Shown here one piece after another: positions 16,225 through 23,983 of a stretch of DNA of 47,220 nucleotides. Position 1 is the stretch's first letter. Each line of letters begins with the position of its first letter. The notes beneath the pieces are model-generated. The model did no database searches, had not been told where the DNA came from, and saw only the letters and a list, made by a program, of their open reading frames with translations. The stretch lies in assembly GCF_009498735.1 (NCBI RefSeq), contig NZ_ML762426.1, positions 198,955 through 246,174 on the forward strand. Direction: 5' to 3'. Source of the DNA: Gracilibacillus oryzae (GTDB lineage Bacteria > Bacillota > Bacilli > Bacillales > Amphibacillaceae). The translations under genes were made by a program, and so were the position numbers.

Positions 16225-17021
16225 ATGGGCATTACTCAGTTAACAATTGCTAATCATGATGAGGTTCTCAGACTTTTTGGCTCTGAAATAGATAATTATC
16301 ATTTTATTATCAATGATTTAACTGTTAACCATTATGTCGGTGATCAATTTAGGTATTTGGGGAGTATGAAGAGGGAGTATTAGTATCAATCGTCCTGAAT
16401 AATTTTGGCAATATCACTTATTATTCCAGACAAGATAGAAAGATAGATGCATATAGTGACCTGTTAAAAACATTATCGTTCCATAAGTTGTCTGGACCAG
16501 CGGCTTTCATTCAAAAGTTTATCCCCTATGTTGATGTGAAAAGAAACAGGAAATCCCATCTTGGTGTTGTTAAGAAACTATCAACGAATAGAAAATACCC
16601 GGAATTAGAGGTGAAACTCGTCCGATCTGACGAAGAAATTGGCATGCAGTATGATTTGTTTCACTTAACTGACGAATTTACTGGCAGTTTACCGGAAAAG
16701 AAAGCGGATTATATCAGAATGGAAAGTGAGAGATTGAAGGCGACTAATGATCGCACAGCATATGTAAGTATTGATAATAAAATGGCAGCATCTTGTGCTA
16801 CGATTAGAGAAGGGATAAAGAGCGCGATCATTATTGGTGTTTTCACGAATCCTGAATATCGCGGCAGAGGATTTGGAACGGAAGTCTTAACAGGGTTATT
16901 TGATATGCTTTTACAAGAGGGCAAATATCCTTATCTTTTTTATAGTAATCCTGTGGCACGGAAGGTTTATAAGAAGATAGGGATGACAGAGATATGTGAA
17001 TGGTGTGTGTTGGAGGTTTAG
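16225..17021 (+). pseudogene. GNAT-family acetyltransferase with one frameshift
   Basis: ATG 16225 follows a run of seven G. The first frame reads to QFRYLG and then stops at 16383. Adding one T at about 16354-16358 (TATTTGGGG) joins it to a frame reading GEYEEGVLVSIVLNNFGNIT, which runs unbroken to 17021. The C-terminal half holds a clear GNAT motif A (GVFTNPEYRGRGFGTEVLTG) and ends YKKIGMTEICEW. The intact product would be about 265 residues with a non-catalytic N-terminal half. The full downstream frame argues for a recent event or a sequencing error. Confidence 0.8.
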
Positions 17022-17057
17022 ATACAGGTAAAATATCTATTATGGAGGGATCTGATT

Positions 17058-17366
17058 ATGGATTTGTTCCAAACATTGATTATCGCACTCAACATCTTGA
17101 TGTTAATCGGAATTATCGTCTCGGTTATGAAGCGAAGGCAAAATAAACATGCTGCTGCATCTTATGATTTATTCACCGCACATTTTGTATTGTTAGCGGC
17201 TGCGGGATCTGGATTTTTATTGGCAATGCGTACTTATTTTTTTCACAATATTGAACCAGTTGGCCAGATTTATTCGACAGGTTTTGTATGGATCATTAGT
17301 GTTATCTGTTTGTTTTTAGGGATTGTAAAGACGAAAGGCAAAAATAAAGAGGAAGATCGTCTATGA
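17058..17366 (+). CDS. three-pass membrane protein
   Basis: This gene encodes 102 residues with hydrophobic segments near 5-24, 40-58 and 74-90. Basic clusters (KRRQNK, KTKGKNK) lie on what should be the cytoplasmic side. ATGGAGGG precedes the start. The next gene begins inside its stop codon (ATGA overlap), so the two are co-translated. No family was recognised. Confidence 0.65.
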   Translation: MDLFQTLIIALNILMLIGIIVSVMKRRQNKHAAASYDLFTAHFVLLAAAGSGFLLAMRTYFFHNIEPVGQIYSTGFVWIISVICLFLGIVKTKGKNKEEDRL

Positions 17367-17848
17367 GAAAACTTCCGGTATTAATATTTATTATTCTGTT
17401 GTTTGGTTGCAGTAACGAAATGGCTGATAAGGAAAGATTAACAATCATTGAAGATAAGAGCCGTATGGTTTATATAGAAAGTGAAGATATATTAGCTCCA
17501 CAAGTATGCTTGGAAAATCAGCAAAACAAAGAGACTGTGAAACCTTATCTGGTGACTTTTGAACTTACAAAAGATCTTGAAGCTATAGTAGATCAGTCAT
17601 ATTATGAGCCGATTGACAGTCGGAGTATATTTAATGGAGAGATAAACTTCCCCGCAGATGTCCCTTTTTTTTGCACAGGCAGCAATTTTATCGTAACTGA
17701 AGAAGTGACCCGGAATAACTTAGAGGCAATGATGAAAGAGGGTGCGTTTACGGCAATCATTACAGAGTTAAATGGTGATGTGATAACCTCCCTTCCTATT
17801 GAAAAATTGATGATTGGCAAGCCAGAAGGTACAGAAGTGAAACCATAG
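17363..17848 (+). CDS. lipoprotein of unknown function
   Basis: This gene encodes 161 residues. The signal peptide ends with a clear lipobox, LFGC, so the mature protein should begin at the lipidated Cys (residue 16). The mature part is acidic with no recognised domain. Two more cysteines (QVCLE, FFCTG) could form a disulfide. It is translationally coupled to the membrane protein before it, which may be its partner. Confidence 0.7.
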   Translation: MRKLPVLIFIILLFGCSNEMADKERLTIIEDKSRMVYIESEDILAPQVCLENQQNKETVKPYLVTFELTKDLEAIVDQSYYEPIDSRSIFNGEINFPADVPFFCTGSNFIVTEEVTRNNLEAMMKEGAFTAIITELNGDVITSLPIEKLMIGKPEGTEVKP

Positions 17849-17918
17849 CAAGGTCAAAGAATGGAATTACTTTCGTTATGTTAATTATGTAAATTTTTCT
17901 AGGTCATCAATCACTAAC

Positions 17919-17947
17919 TTGTTTACCGATTCGTAATATAGTATAGA
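17919..17947 (+). promoter_or_regulatory. possible promoter for the exported phosphatase gene
   Basis: TTGTTT and TATAGA are 17 bases apart, about 150 bases before the next gene. Both elements are only partial matches, and the AT-rich stretch 17849-18097 offers other weak candidates. Confidence 0.3.
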
Positions 17948-18097
17948 ACGATTTTCCCCTTTTTTCCTAGAGATCCTTGTTGTGGAAGAACTCTTTCTAT
18001 TAAAAACTGTTGTAATATATACTAAACTTCTCTTTAATACAGCGTTAACATTTCCCCTATATACTTTTTATTGTACATAAAAAAGGAGGAATGGTTA

Positions 18098-19006
18098 ATG
18101 AAAAAAGTATTACAGTCGGTTTTTGTCTTGACAGTGGTAACAGTGTTGGTAAGCAGTGCTTTTGCGAGCGCATCAACAGTGCAGGCGTCCGGAAAACCGG
18201 ACAAAGCGGAGGAAGTTGATTTACAGGTGATGGCCTTTAATTTAAGGTATCTGAATGACAGTGATCCATCACCACACACATGGGCAGAACGAGTTCCTGC
18301 AATTAAAAAACTCATCCGCCAGCACAAACCTGATATTATCGGCACACAGGAAGTTGTCTATCAGCAGCTTCAGGATCTGGAAACGAATCTGAAAAATTAC
18401 AGCTGGATTGGGTTAGGGCGTGAAGGTGGAAGCAATGGCGAATACTCCGCAATTTTTTATAATGACAAGCAATATTCCCCGCTTGAATATGATCATTTCT
18501 GGTTATCTGATACTCCTGCAGTAATCGGCTCCGCAACTTGGGGTAATACAATTCCGCGTATGGTAACATGGGCAAAGTTCCTCGATAAGAAAAGTCAGCA
18601 AAGCTTTTATGTTATCAATACTCATTTTGACCACAGATCAGAAAATGCGAGAGAAAAGAGTGCAGAATTGATTGTGGAAAAAATCCAGGACTTTGATCCA
18701 GAACTTCCGATTCTTTTGACAGGCGATTTTAATGCAAGCCCGGAAAGCGCTCCCCACACAGCTTTAACAAGTGAAAATGCTTTCGATGACCTGTGGAACA
18801 CGGCAGATGTCAGAATCAATGAAAATCTGGGAACATTCAATGGCTTCGATGATCCTACTGGTGGCGGGCCTGAAAAACGAATTGACTGGGTGCTTGCGAA
18901 AGGAAACATAGAGACACATTCGATTGAAATTATAAATGATGAGAAAAAAGGACAATTCCCTAGTGATCACTATCCTGTTATGGCAGATGTGACGTTGTCT
19001 TACTGA
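18098..19006 (+). CDS. exported endonuclease/exonuclease/phosphatase-family protein
   Basis: This gene encodes 302 residues. A signal peptide ends near VQA|SG. The catalytic series of the EEP fold is all present: Asn in MAFNLRY, Glu in IGTQEV, His in VINTHFDH, Asp and Asn in LTGDFNASPES, Asp in KRIDWVL and the final SDHYPVM. It should hydrolyse phosphodiester or phosphomonoester bonds outside the cell, but nucleic acid versus small substrates cannot be decided. AAAGGAGGA lies seven bases before ATG 18098. It stands alone between its own leader and a terminator-like hairpin. Confidence 0.88.
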   Translation: MKKVLQSVFVLTVVTVLVSSAFASASTVQASGKPDKAEEVDLQVMAFNLRYLNDSDPSPHTWAERVPAIKKLIRQHKPDIIGTQEVVYQQLQDLETNLKNYSWIGLGREGGSNGEYSAIFYNDKQYSPLEYDHFWLSDTPAVIGSATWGNTIPRMVTWAKFLDKKSQQSFYVINTHFDHRSENAREKSAELIVEKIQDFDPELPILLTGDFNASPESAPHTALTSENAFDDLWNTADVRINENLGTFNGFDDPTGGGPEKRIDWVLAKGNIETHSIEIINDEKKGQFPSDHYPVMADVTLSY

Positions 19007-19017
19007 TTATTTGTCTG

Positions 19018-19056
19018 GGCTGTTGAGAGAATAAACTCTTGACAGCCTATTATATT
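19018..19056 (+). terminator. terminator-like hairpin after the EEP gene
   Basis: GGCTGTTGAGAG pairs with CTCTTGACAGCC (12 positions, two G-U or mismatched), with a 6-base loop. The tail TATTATATT is AT-rich rather than a pure T run. Confidence 0.6.
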
Positions 19057-19104
19057 AGCAATGTGTAAGTGATACAATGATGAAACTTTTTAGAAAGAGT
19101 GTAT

Positions 19105-19250
19105 CCTATCAAAACGAGGAGGTTCCGAGTACGTTTTGATAAGAAAAAGCGATAAACCTATCAAAACAAGTATCCGCCGGGACAGATGTGATAGGAAAAA
19201 GCGATAAACCTATCAAAACAAGTGATCGTCAGGATAGTTTTGATAGGAAA
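19105..19250. repeat. 52-bp tandem hairpin repeat, array B
   Basis: Three copies begin at 19105, 19157 and 19209, exactly 52 bases apart. Each has a left arm CCTATCAAAAC and a right arm GTTTTGATAGG or a near variant. The third copy is a perfect 11-bp inverted repeat, and the second keeps only seven arm pairs. The 17-20 base core between the arms is different in every copy, while the linker GAAAAAGCGATAAA is constant. It lies in the convergent gap between the EEP gene and a minus-strand lipoprotein gene. Confidence 0.9.
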
Positions 19251-19292
19251 CCGAGCCTGCAGAATGAAAAATAGGTTGGAAGTGTCACAATG

Positions 19293-19700
19293 CTAAAAAC
19301 CGACATCTGGTTTATTTTTATGCTGAAAGCTGTTTTGGTATATATCGAAAAATTTGGAAATTTCCACACCTTGTTGTTGAATAGTTGAGTCGGAAGTAGT
19401 TAGTTGCCAGGCATATGCAAAATACTGTTTATAGTTATTATGACTGACAGGCTCCAATTCAAATTCCTCCGCTGTTGCTTCAAAGCCGGCTTGATAATCC
19501 ACTTTCGCCTGCTGTAAAGCTTTCTCCGTATTTTTGAAAATAGGCATTCCTTCGACATTTGCTCCAATTTCATATGCTGTTTTGTTAGTAAATTCACTGC
19601 TTAATTGACTGGTATCATAGTCATCAACGACTGTTGATAAAGACTGGTTACCACAGGAAATCAACAACATAATGGAAAAGAGAATAGGCAGAATCTTCAT
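19293..19700 (-). CDS. small lipoprotein
   Basis: This gene encodes 135 residues. The signal peptide ends in the lipobox LISC, so lipidation is expected at Cys 16. The mature part is mostly helical and Gln-rich (EKALQQAKVDYQAGFEATAEEF), with no recognised domain. AAGGAGGAC precedes the start. No terminator was found after the stop; the gene ends 43 bases from the repeat array. Confidence 0.65.
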   Translation of the reverse strand: MKILPILFSIMLLISCGNQSLSTVVDDYDTSQLSSEFTNKTAYEIGANVEGMPIFKNTEKALQQAKVDYQAGFEATAEEFELEPVSHNNYKQYFAYAWQLTTSDSTIQQQGVEISKFFDIYQNSFQHKNKPDVGF

Positions 19701-19860
19701 CTATGTCCTCCTTTTTGAGATATATTAGCTATTCTATATAGACGTATGACGGCAAAATATGTTACAAAATAATGGTAACAAAATAAAGGTATTTTCAAGA
19801 ACGTATCGAAATAGTATTGGAGATAATTCAATATTGGGAATGAAAGTGGGGGTGTACCTG

Positions 19861-20940
19861 ATGTTTTACCAACACATTACGAAACATCTCAATATAAAAT
19901 ATCCAATCATCCAGGCACCAATGGCTGGTGGTGTGACAACATCCAAATTAGTGGCAGAGGTTTCCAATGCCGGTGGGCTTGGAATGATTGGGGCAGGTTA
20001 TATGCCACCAGAGAAAATCAGAGAACAGATCAGAGAGATCAAACAATTGACAGATCGCCCGTTTGGTATCAATCTTTTTGTTCCGAATGAGTTTCATATC
20101 TCAGAAAGTGTAGTCGAATTAGCCGACAAACTGCTGCAGCCGATTCGTGCACAACTGAATATACAGAAAAAAGATCAGCTGGAAATTCCGGATTATGAGA
20201 GCGTTTTAGAAAACTTTCTAGCGCAAGTTCAGGTAGTAGTGGAAGAAAAAGTGTCTGTTTGTTCATTTACATTTGGAATCCCATCTGATGAAATAATAGA
20301 ACAGTTGAAACAGCATAACATTGTCCTTATCGGCACTGCCACAACGGTGAAAGAAGCTGTGGAAAATGAACGGGCAGGAATGGATTGTGTCGTGGTTCAG
20401 GGCAGTGAAGCTGGAGGGCATCGCGGAAATTTTCTCAGCAAAGATGACGAATGTGTTGTTGGCTTGATGTCACTTGTTCCACAGGTTGTTGATAATATAA
20501 AAATTCCTGTTATTGCAGCTGGTGGAATTATGGATGGCAGAGGACTAATGGCAGCACAGTGTTTAGGAGCACAGGCAGTTCAGATGGGTACAGCTTTTTT
20601 GACATGTGAAGAGAGTGGGGCACACTCGATACATAAAGAAGCAGTTCTAGATGCTGCTGGGGAGGAAACAGTCTTAACTCGGACGTTTTCAGGAAAATGG
20701 GCGCGCGGTTTGAAAAATGATTATATCTCGCTATTCCAGGAATATGAGAATTTTTTTCCGACGTTTCCAGTTCAGAATAAATTGACACAAGATATCAGAA
20801 AAGCTGCTGCTGCTCAAAATAATAAAGCCTTTATGTCGCTATGGTCTGGACAAAGCACAGGTTTAGCCAAAGCGCAAACTGTTCGATCATTGGTGGATAA
20901 TATCGTATCTCAAGCCGAAAAAATAAAGAAGGGAGAATAA
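19861..20940 (+). CDS. nitronate monooxygenase
   Basis: This gene encodes 359 residues. The flavin TIM barrel of the NMO/2-nitropropane dioxygenase family is clear: YPIIQAPMAGGVTT at the start, SNAGGLGMIGAGY, VVQGSEAGGHRG with the catalytic His, PVIAAGGIMDGRG and GAQAVQMGTAFLTCEES. It oxidises alkyl nitronates to carbonyl compounds and nitrite, protecting against toxic nitronates such as propionate-3-nitronate. ATG 19861 follows GTGGGGG at eight bases. ATG 19840 would add seven residues. The next gene starts two bases after the stop. Confidence 0.9.
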   Translation: MFYQHITKHLNIKYPIIQAPMAGGVTTSKLVAEVSNAGGLGMIGAGYMPPEKIREQIREIKQLTDRPFGINLFVPNEFHISESVVELADKLLQPIRAQLNIQKKDQLEIPDYESVLENFLAQVQVVVEEKVSVCSFTFGIPSDEIIEQLKQHNIVLIGTATTVKEAVENERAGMDCVVVQGSEAGGHRGNFLSKDDECVVGLMSLVPQVVDNIKIPVIAAGGIMDGRGLMAAQCLGAQAVQMGTAFLTCEESGAHSIHKEAVLDAAGEETVLTRTFSGKWARGLKNDYISLFQEYENFFPTFPVQNKLTQDIRKAAAAQNNKAFMSLWSGQSTGLAKAQTVRSLVDNIVSQAEKIKKGE

Positions 20941-20941
20941 A

Positions 20942-21241
20942 ATGAAGAAAATCGTTTGTTGTGCTGTTCTTTTTGTTTCCTTGCTTTTGGTTAATGTTGC
21001 TGACTTGAAGAGTGAATCACCACAGTTGTTGGATAAGCATATTTTTGAACCTGTTCCTTCTGACAAAGAAAAGCAGAAGAAAGAGAAAGAATTGGAAGAG
21101 TTCCTTGCCAAAGAAGTCAAGCCGAACAGTCTTTTACCATTGCCTGATCCAGGTGAAAAGATGATTTTGCAAGGGATGCCTTTGCCAAATGGGGAGAAGG
21201 CAGAGGTTGAAAAGATTCAAACTGAGGAGGAGAATCGATGA
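20942..21241 (+). CDS. small exported protein of unknown function
   Basis: This gene encodes 99 residues. A hydrophobic N-terminal signal (about 1-20) is followed by a charged mature part with a Lys/Glu-rich helix (KEKQKKEKELEEFLAKE) and a proline-rich end. It overlaps the next gene by four bases (ATGA) and follows the monooxygenase gene by one base. It is therefore in an operon with both, but its link to nitronate metabolism is unknown. Confidence 0.6.
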   Translation: MKKIVCCAVLFVSLLLVNVADLKSESPQLLDKHIFEPVPSDKEKQKKEKELEEFLAKEVKPNSLLPLPDPGEKMILQGMPLPNGEKAEVEKIQTEEENR

Positions 21242-22146
21242 AACAAAACATTGTTCCACATTTATGGTATGACAAGGAAGCACGGGAGGCTGCTGAGTTT
21301 TATGTATCAGTCTTTCCAGAGTCCAAGATTACAAATTTGAAAACAATCCATGACACCCCATCTGGTGATGCAGAGGAAGTAGCTTTTGAACTATGGGGAC
21401 AGAGTTTTATGGCAATTAGCGCAGGCCCTTATTTTTCATTGAATCCTTCGATTTCGTTTATGGTAAATTTCGATCCAGCGAGGGATAAGAATGCTGCTCA
21501 AATGATAGAGGAGGTTTGGCACAAGTTGTCTGAAGGCGGGAAAGTATTAATGCCATTTGATACCTATCCATTCAGTGAGAAATATGGCTGGATTCAAGAT
21601 AAATATGGTTTGACATGGCAGTTAATTCTTACCAATCCAGAAGGGGAAGAAAGACCGACTATCATGCCTTCTGTTATGTTTGTCGGGGAAAACTGCGGCA
21701 ATGCGGAAGAGGCGGTGAATTTTTATTTATCCGTATTCTCAGATGCAAAGAATGGAGAAATAGCTCGCTATCCTGCAGGCATAGAACCTGACAAAGAAGG
21801 GACAGTCATGTTTTCAGATTTTATGCTGGAGGATCAATGGTTTGTGGCAATGGACAGTGCTCAGGATCACCGTTTCCAATTCAATGAAGCCGTCTCGTTC
21901 ATGGTATTTTGTGATACCCAGGAAAAGCTTGATAACTATTGGGAAAAGCTGTCCGCAGTTCCGGAAGCAGAGCAATGTGGGTGGCTGAAGGATAAATACG
22001 GCATCTCATGGCAAATTGTACCGAGTGAGATGGATGAAATGATGCGTGAGGGCAATCCTGATCAAATCTTACGTGTTACACAAGCAACACTTCAAATGAA
22101 AAAGCTCGATATTAACGAATTACGGAAAGCATACAAAGGAATGTGA
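21238..22146 (+). CDS. VOC-superfamily PhnB-like protein, two domains
   Basis: This gene encodes 302 residues made of two repeats of the PhnB/3-demethylubiquinone-methyltransferase-like fold (about 1-140 and 142-290). Each opens with a strand and EAAEFYVSVFPES or EEAVNFYLSVFSD. Each closes with YGWIQDKYGLTWQL or CGWLKDKYGISWQI. Despite the family's old name, these are glyoxalase-fold proteins without proven methyltransferase activity. It is translationally coupled to the upstream small exported protein. Confidence 0.85.
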   Translation: MKQNIVPHLWYDKEAREAAEFYVSVFPESKITNLKTIHDTPSGDAEEVAFELWGQSFMAISAGPYFSLNPSISFMVNFDPARDKNAAQMIEEVWHKLSEGGKVLMPFDTYPFSEKYGWIQDKYGLTWQLILTNPEGEERPTIMPSVMFVGENCGNAEEAVNFYLSVFSDAKNGEIARYPAGIEPDKEGTVMFSDFMLEDQWFVAMDSAQDHRFQFNEAVSFMVFCDTQEKLDNYWEKLSAVPEAEQCGWLKDKYGISWQIVPSEMDEMMREGNPDQILRVTQATLQMKKLDINELRKAYKGM

Positions 22147-22161
22147 TAAGGAGACCGGCGG

Positions 22162-22710
22162 ATGAAGAACAAAATTCATATATTAGGAGCGTCAGGTGCA
22201 GGAACCTCAACACTTGGGGCAGCTTTATCTAACGTGTTGCCACACATCTATCTTGATACAGATGATTATTTCTGGAAAACAAAGTTTACAGAACAGAGAA
22301 CAATTCCTGAACGAAGGCAGATGCTTGAAAACGACCTGTCTTTTAATGAAAAAGTGGTTCTTTCCGGCGCGGTTTGCGGATGGGGAGATGATTTTGGCGA
22401 ATTCTTCGATCTTGTAGTTTTCTTATGGATACCTCAAGATTTAAGGTTAGAAAGACTGAAGGAGAGAGAATTCGAGCGCTATGGTGAGGAAATATTAGCT
22501 GGTGGCAGCAGATATGAGCAATCGAAGACATTTCTGGAGTGGGCAGCTTTGTATGATACAGCAGGGATGGAAGTTCGCAGTAAAACGTTGCACGAGCATT
22601 GGATGGCAGACTTGGCATGCCCGATTTTAAGATTAGAGGGAGATTATACGGTGGAGGAGCGGGTGGAAGCAGTGCAAAAATATTTAAATGCTGATGGCGT
22701 AAAGTTATAG
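22162..22710 (+). CDS. P-loop adenylate-kinase-like ATPase
   Basis: This gene encodes 182 residues. The P-loop GASGAGTSTLG (about 9-19) has Thr where Walker A normally has Lys. This GxGTST form recurs in a known group of kinase-like Firmicute proteins, so it is not evidence of decay. LDTDDYFW supplies the acidic residues after the loop, and LWIPQDLRLERLKERE resembles the lid of nucleotide kinases. The substrate is unknown. AAGGAGA precedes the start, and a strong terminator follows. It is last in the operon beginning with the monooxygenase. Confidence 0.8.
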   Translation: MKNKIHILGASGAGTSTLGAALSNVLPHIYLDTDDYFWKTKFTEQRTIPERRQMLENDLSFNEKVVLSGAVCGWGDDFGEFFDLVVFLWIPQDLRLERLKEREFERYGEEILAGGSRYEQSKTFLEWAALYDTAGMEVRSKTLHEHWMADLACPILRLEGDYTVEERVEAVQKYLNADGVKL

Positions 22711-22717
22711 GGTGCAG

Positions 22718-22755
22718 AAAACGCTTGGAAGGGAACGGTATCCAAGCGTTTTTTT
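22718..22755 (+). terminator. strong rho-independent terminator
   Basis: AAACGCTTGGA pairs with TCCAAGCGTTT across an 11-base loop and runs into TTTTTTT. It ends the monooxygenase-to-kinase operon. Confidence 0.9.
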
Positions 22756-22762
22756 GGGCCCA

Positions 22763-23398
22763 TTATTCAACTTCAATTACAATTTCACTTGTATCAAGCT
22801 GTAGCCGTTTTTTTAATTCATCTGAAATTTGAAAGGAAATCTGCTCACCTGCTTTGGCATTGGTTGTTTTAAAGCCCCGTGAGGAATTAACCGTCCCATC
22901 TGTTCCTGCTGGAGACCAACCGGCGCTATCAAAATTTAAGATTTGGTCGATATAATCTCCACTGATTTTCCCTTTTTCTGACCATTCAGGCTGCAGAAAT
23001 TCATATCCCATACTCTTTTCTGATAATAAAATCTCTATCTCTCCTGAGGGTACAGTGATTTTCCCGCTTTGTGGAATGGATTCTCCGTTCACCTGTAACT
23101 CATAAATGAACTGGGCCTGGGCAAAGGCCAACATCTCTTCATCTGAAAGACTTCCAGAAAGTGTATTGATGACAGAGATTAAATATTGGTTTTGCTCTTT
23201 CAACGATTCTGTTTGTGTTTGGAGTGACTCTATTTCAGTGGTGTAGTCTGTGATTTTTTGTTCCAGTTTGTTTACGTTATTTTCTTTTTCTGTATTTTGT
23301 GTTTGTTGTATCTCTGGGGCTGGGGTGTTGGTGCAACCGAGTAAAATGACACTGATGCATAGAAAAAAGATGACCAATGGTTTTTTATTTCTTTTCAT
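22763..23398 (-). CDS. lipoprotein with coiled coil
   Basis: This gene encodes 211 residues. Lipobox LLGC gives a lipidated Cys near residue 22. A Gln/Asn-rich linker leads to a coiled coil (about 40-75, KLEQKITDYTTEIESLQTQ and on). After it comes a domain of about 120 residues with beta character that I do not recognise. The start at 23398 is taken as the beginning of the signal peptide, with GGGAGG 11 bases upstream. An in-frame ATG sits 18 bases earlier. It converges with the P-loop gene at the strong terminator. Confidence 0.7.
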   Translation of the reverse strand: MKRNKKPLVIFFLCISVILLGCTNTPAPEIQQTQNTEKENNVNKLEQKITDYTTEIESLQTQTESLKEQNQYLISVINTLSGSLSDEEMLAFAQAQFIYELQVNGESIPQSGKITVPSGEIEILLSEKSMGYEFLQPEWSEKGKISGDYIDQILNFDSAGWSPAGTDGTVNSSRGFKTTNAKAGEQISFQISDELKKRLQLDTSEIVIEVE

Positions 23399-23542
23399 GT
23401 GTTCATAACCTCCCATTCGGTAATGCGCTTTCATGGAGTTAACTTATTTATATCATAAGAATATATTTTAGATCAACCTGATTTTTCCAAAATATATGGT
23501 GGAGTATATCTGTTTGGGTTCCGGATAGCATTGATTGTATTC

Positions 23543-23855
23543 ATGAAGGCGTCATAACATCAAAAGTGGCAGGAGTCATGGGAGTTATGCAGTTATGAAG
23601 GCGTCATAGCATCAAAAGCGGCAGAAGCCATGGAAGTTATGCAGTTATGAAGGCGTCATAGCATCAAAAGTGCCGGTAGTCAGAGGGGTTATGCAGTTAT
23701 GAAGGCGTCATAACATCAAAAGTGGCAGGAGTCATGGGAGTTATGCAGTTATGAAGGCGTCATAGCATCAAAAGTGCCGGTAGTCATGGGAGTTATGCAG
23801 TTATGAAGGCGTCATAACATCAAAAGTGCCGGTAGTCAGAGGAGTTATGCATTTA
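23543..23855. repeat. 52-bp tandem hairpin repeat, array C
   Basis: Six copies begin at 23543, 23595, 23647, 23699, 23751 and 23803, all exactly 52 bases apart. The arms are CATAAC and GTTATG, separated by about 25 bases. In three copies the left arm is CATAGC, which still pairs with GTTATG through a G-U pair. The linker reads AGTTATGAAGGCGT. Cores vary in blocks (GTGGCAGGAGTCATGGGA against GTGCCGGTAGTCAGAGGA). The array lies between two same-strand genes, upstream of the lipoprotein and downstream of the DUF4179-like gene and its terminator. Confidence 0.95.
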
Positions 23856-23930
23856 TAAAACCAAACTGTCATGCTCACATATATAATAGAAGCTATATAT
23901 GCTTTCTGCCATTCGTGAATTTTCTCAGCC

Positions 23931-23970
23931 AAAAAAGAAAACTGCCTCATAAGTTAAATATGAAGCAGTT
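23931..23970 (-). terminator. terminator of the secreted DUF4179-like gene
   Basis: On the minus strand AACTGC pairs with GCAGTT and is followed by TTCTTTTTT. It lies 14 bases past the stop. Confidence 0.75.
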
Positions 23971-23983
23971 CCTTAATCTTATA

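Noticed and set aside
22162-22710. P-loop of the kinase-like protein lacks the Walker A lysine (GASGAGTST)
   Set aside because: The GTST form recurs in a known group of such proteins, so it is not a sign of decay here.
19105-23855. Regularly spaced repeats as possible CRISPR arrays
   Set aside because: The repeated parts are short palindromic arms plus linkers. In array C the whole 52-base unit is nearly conserved, leaving no 30-40 base unique spacers. No cas gene is present.
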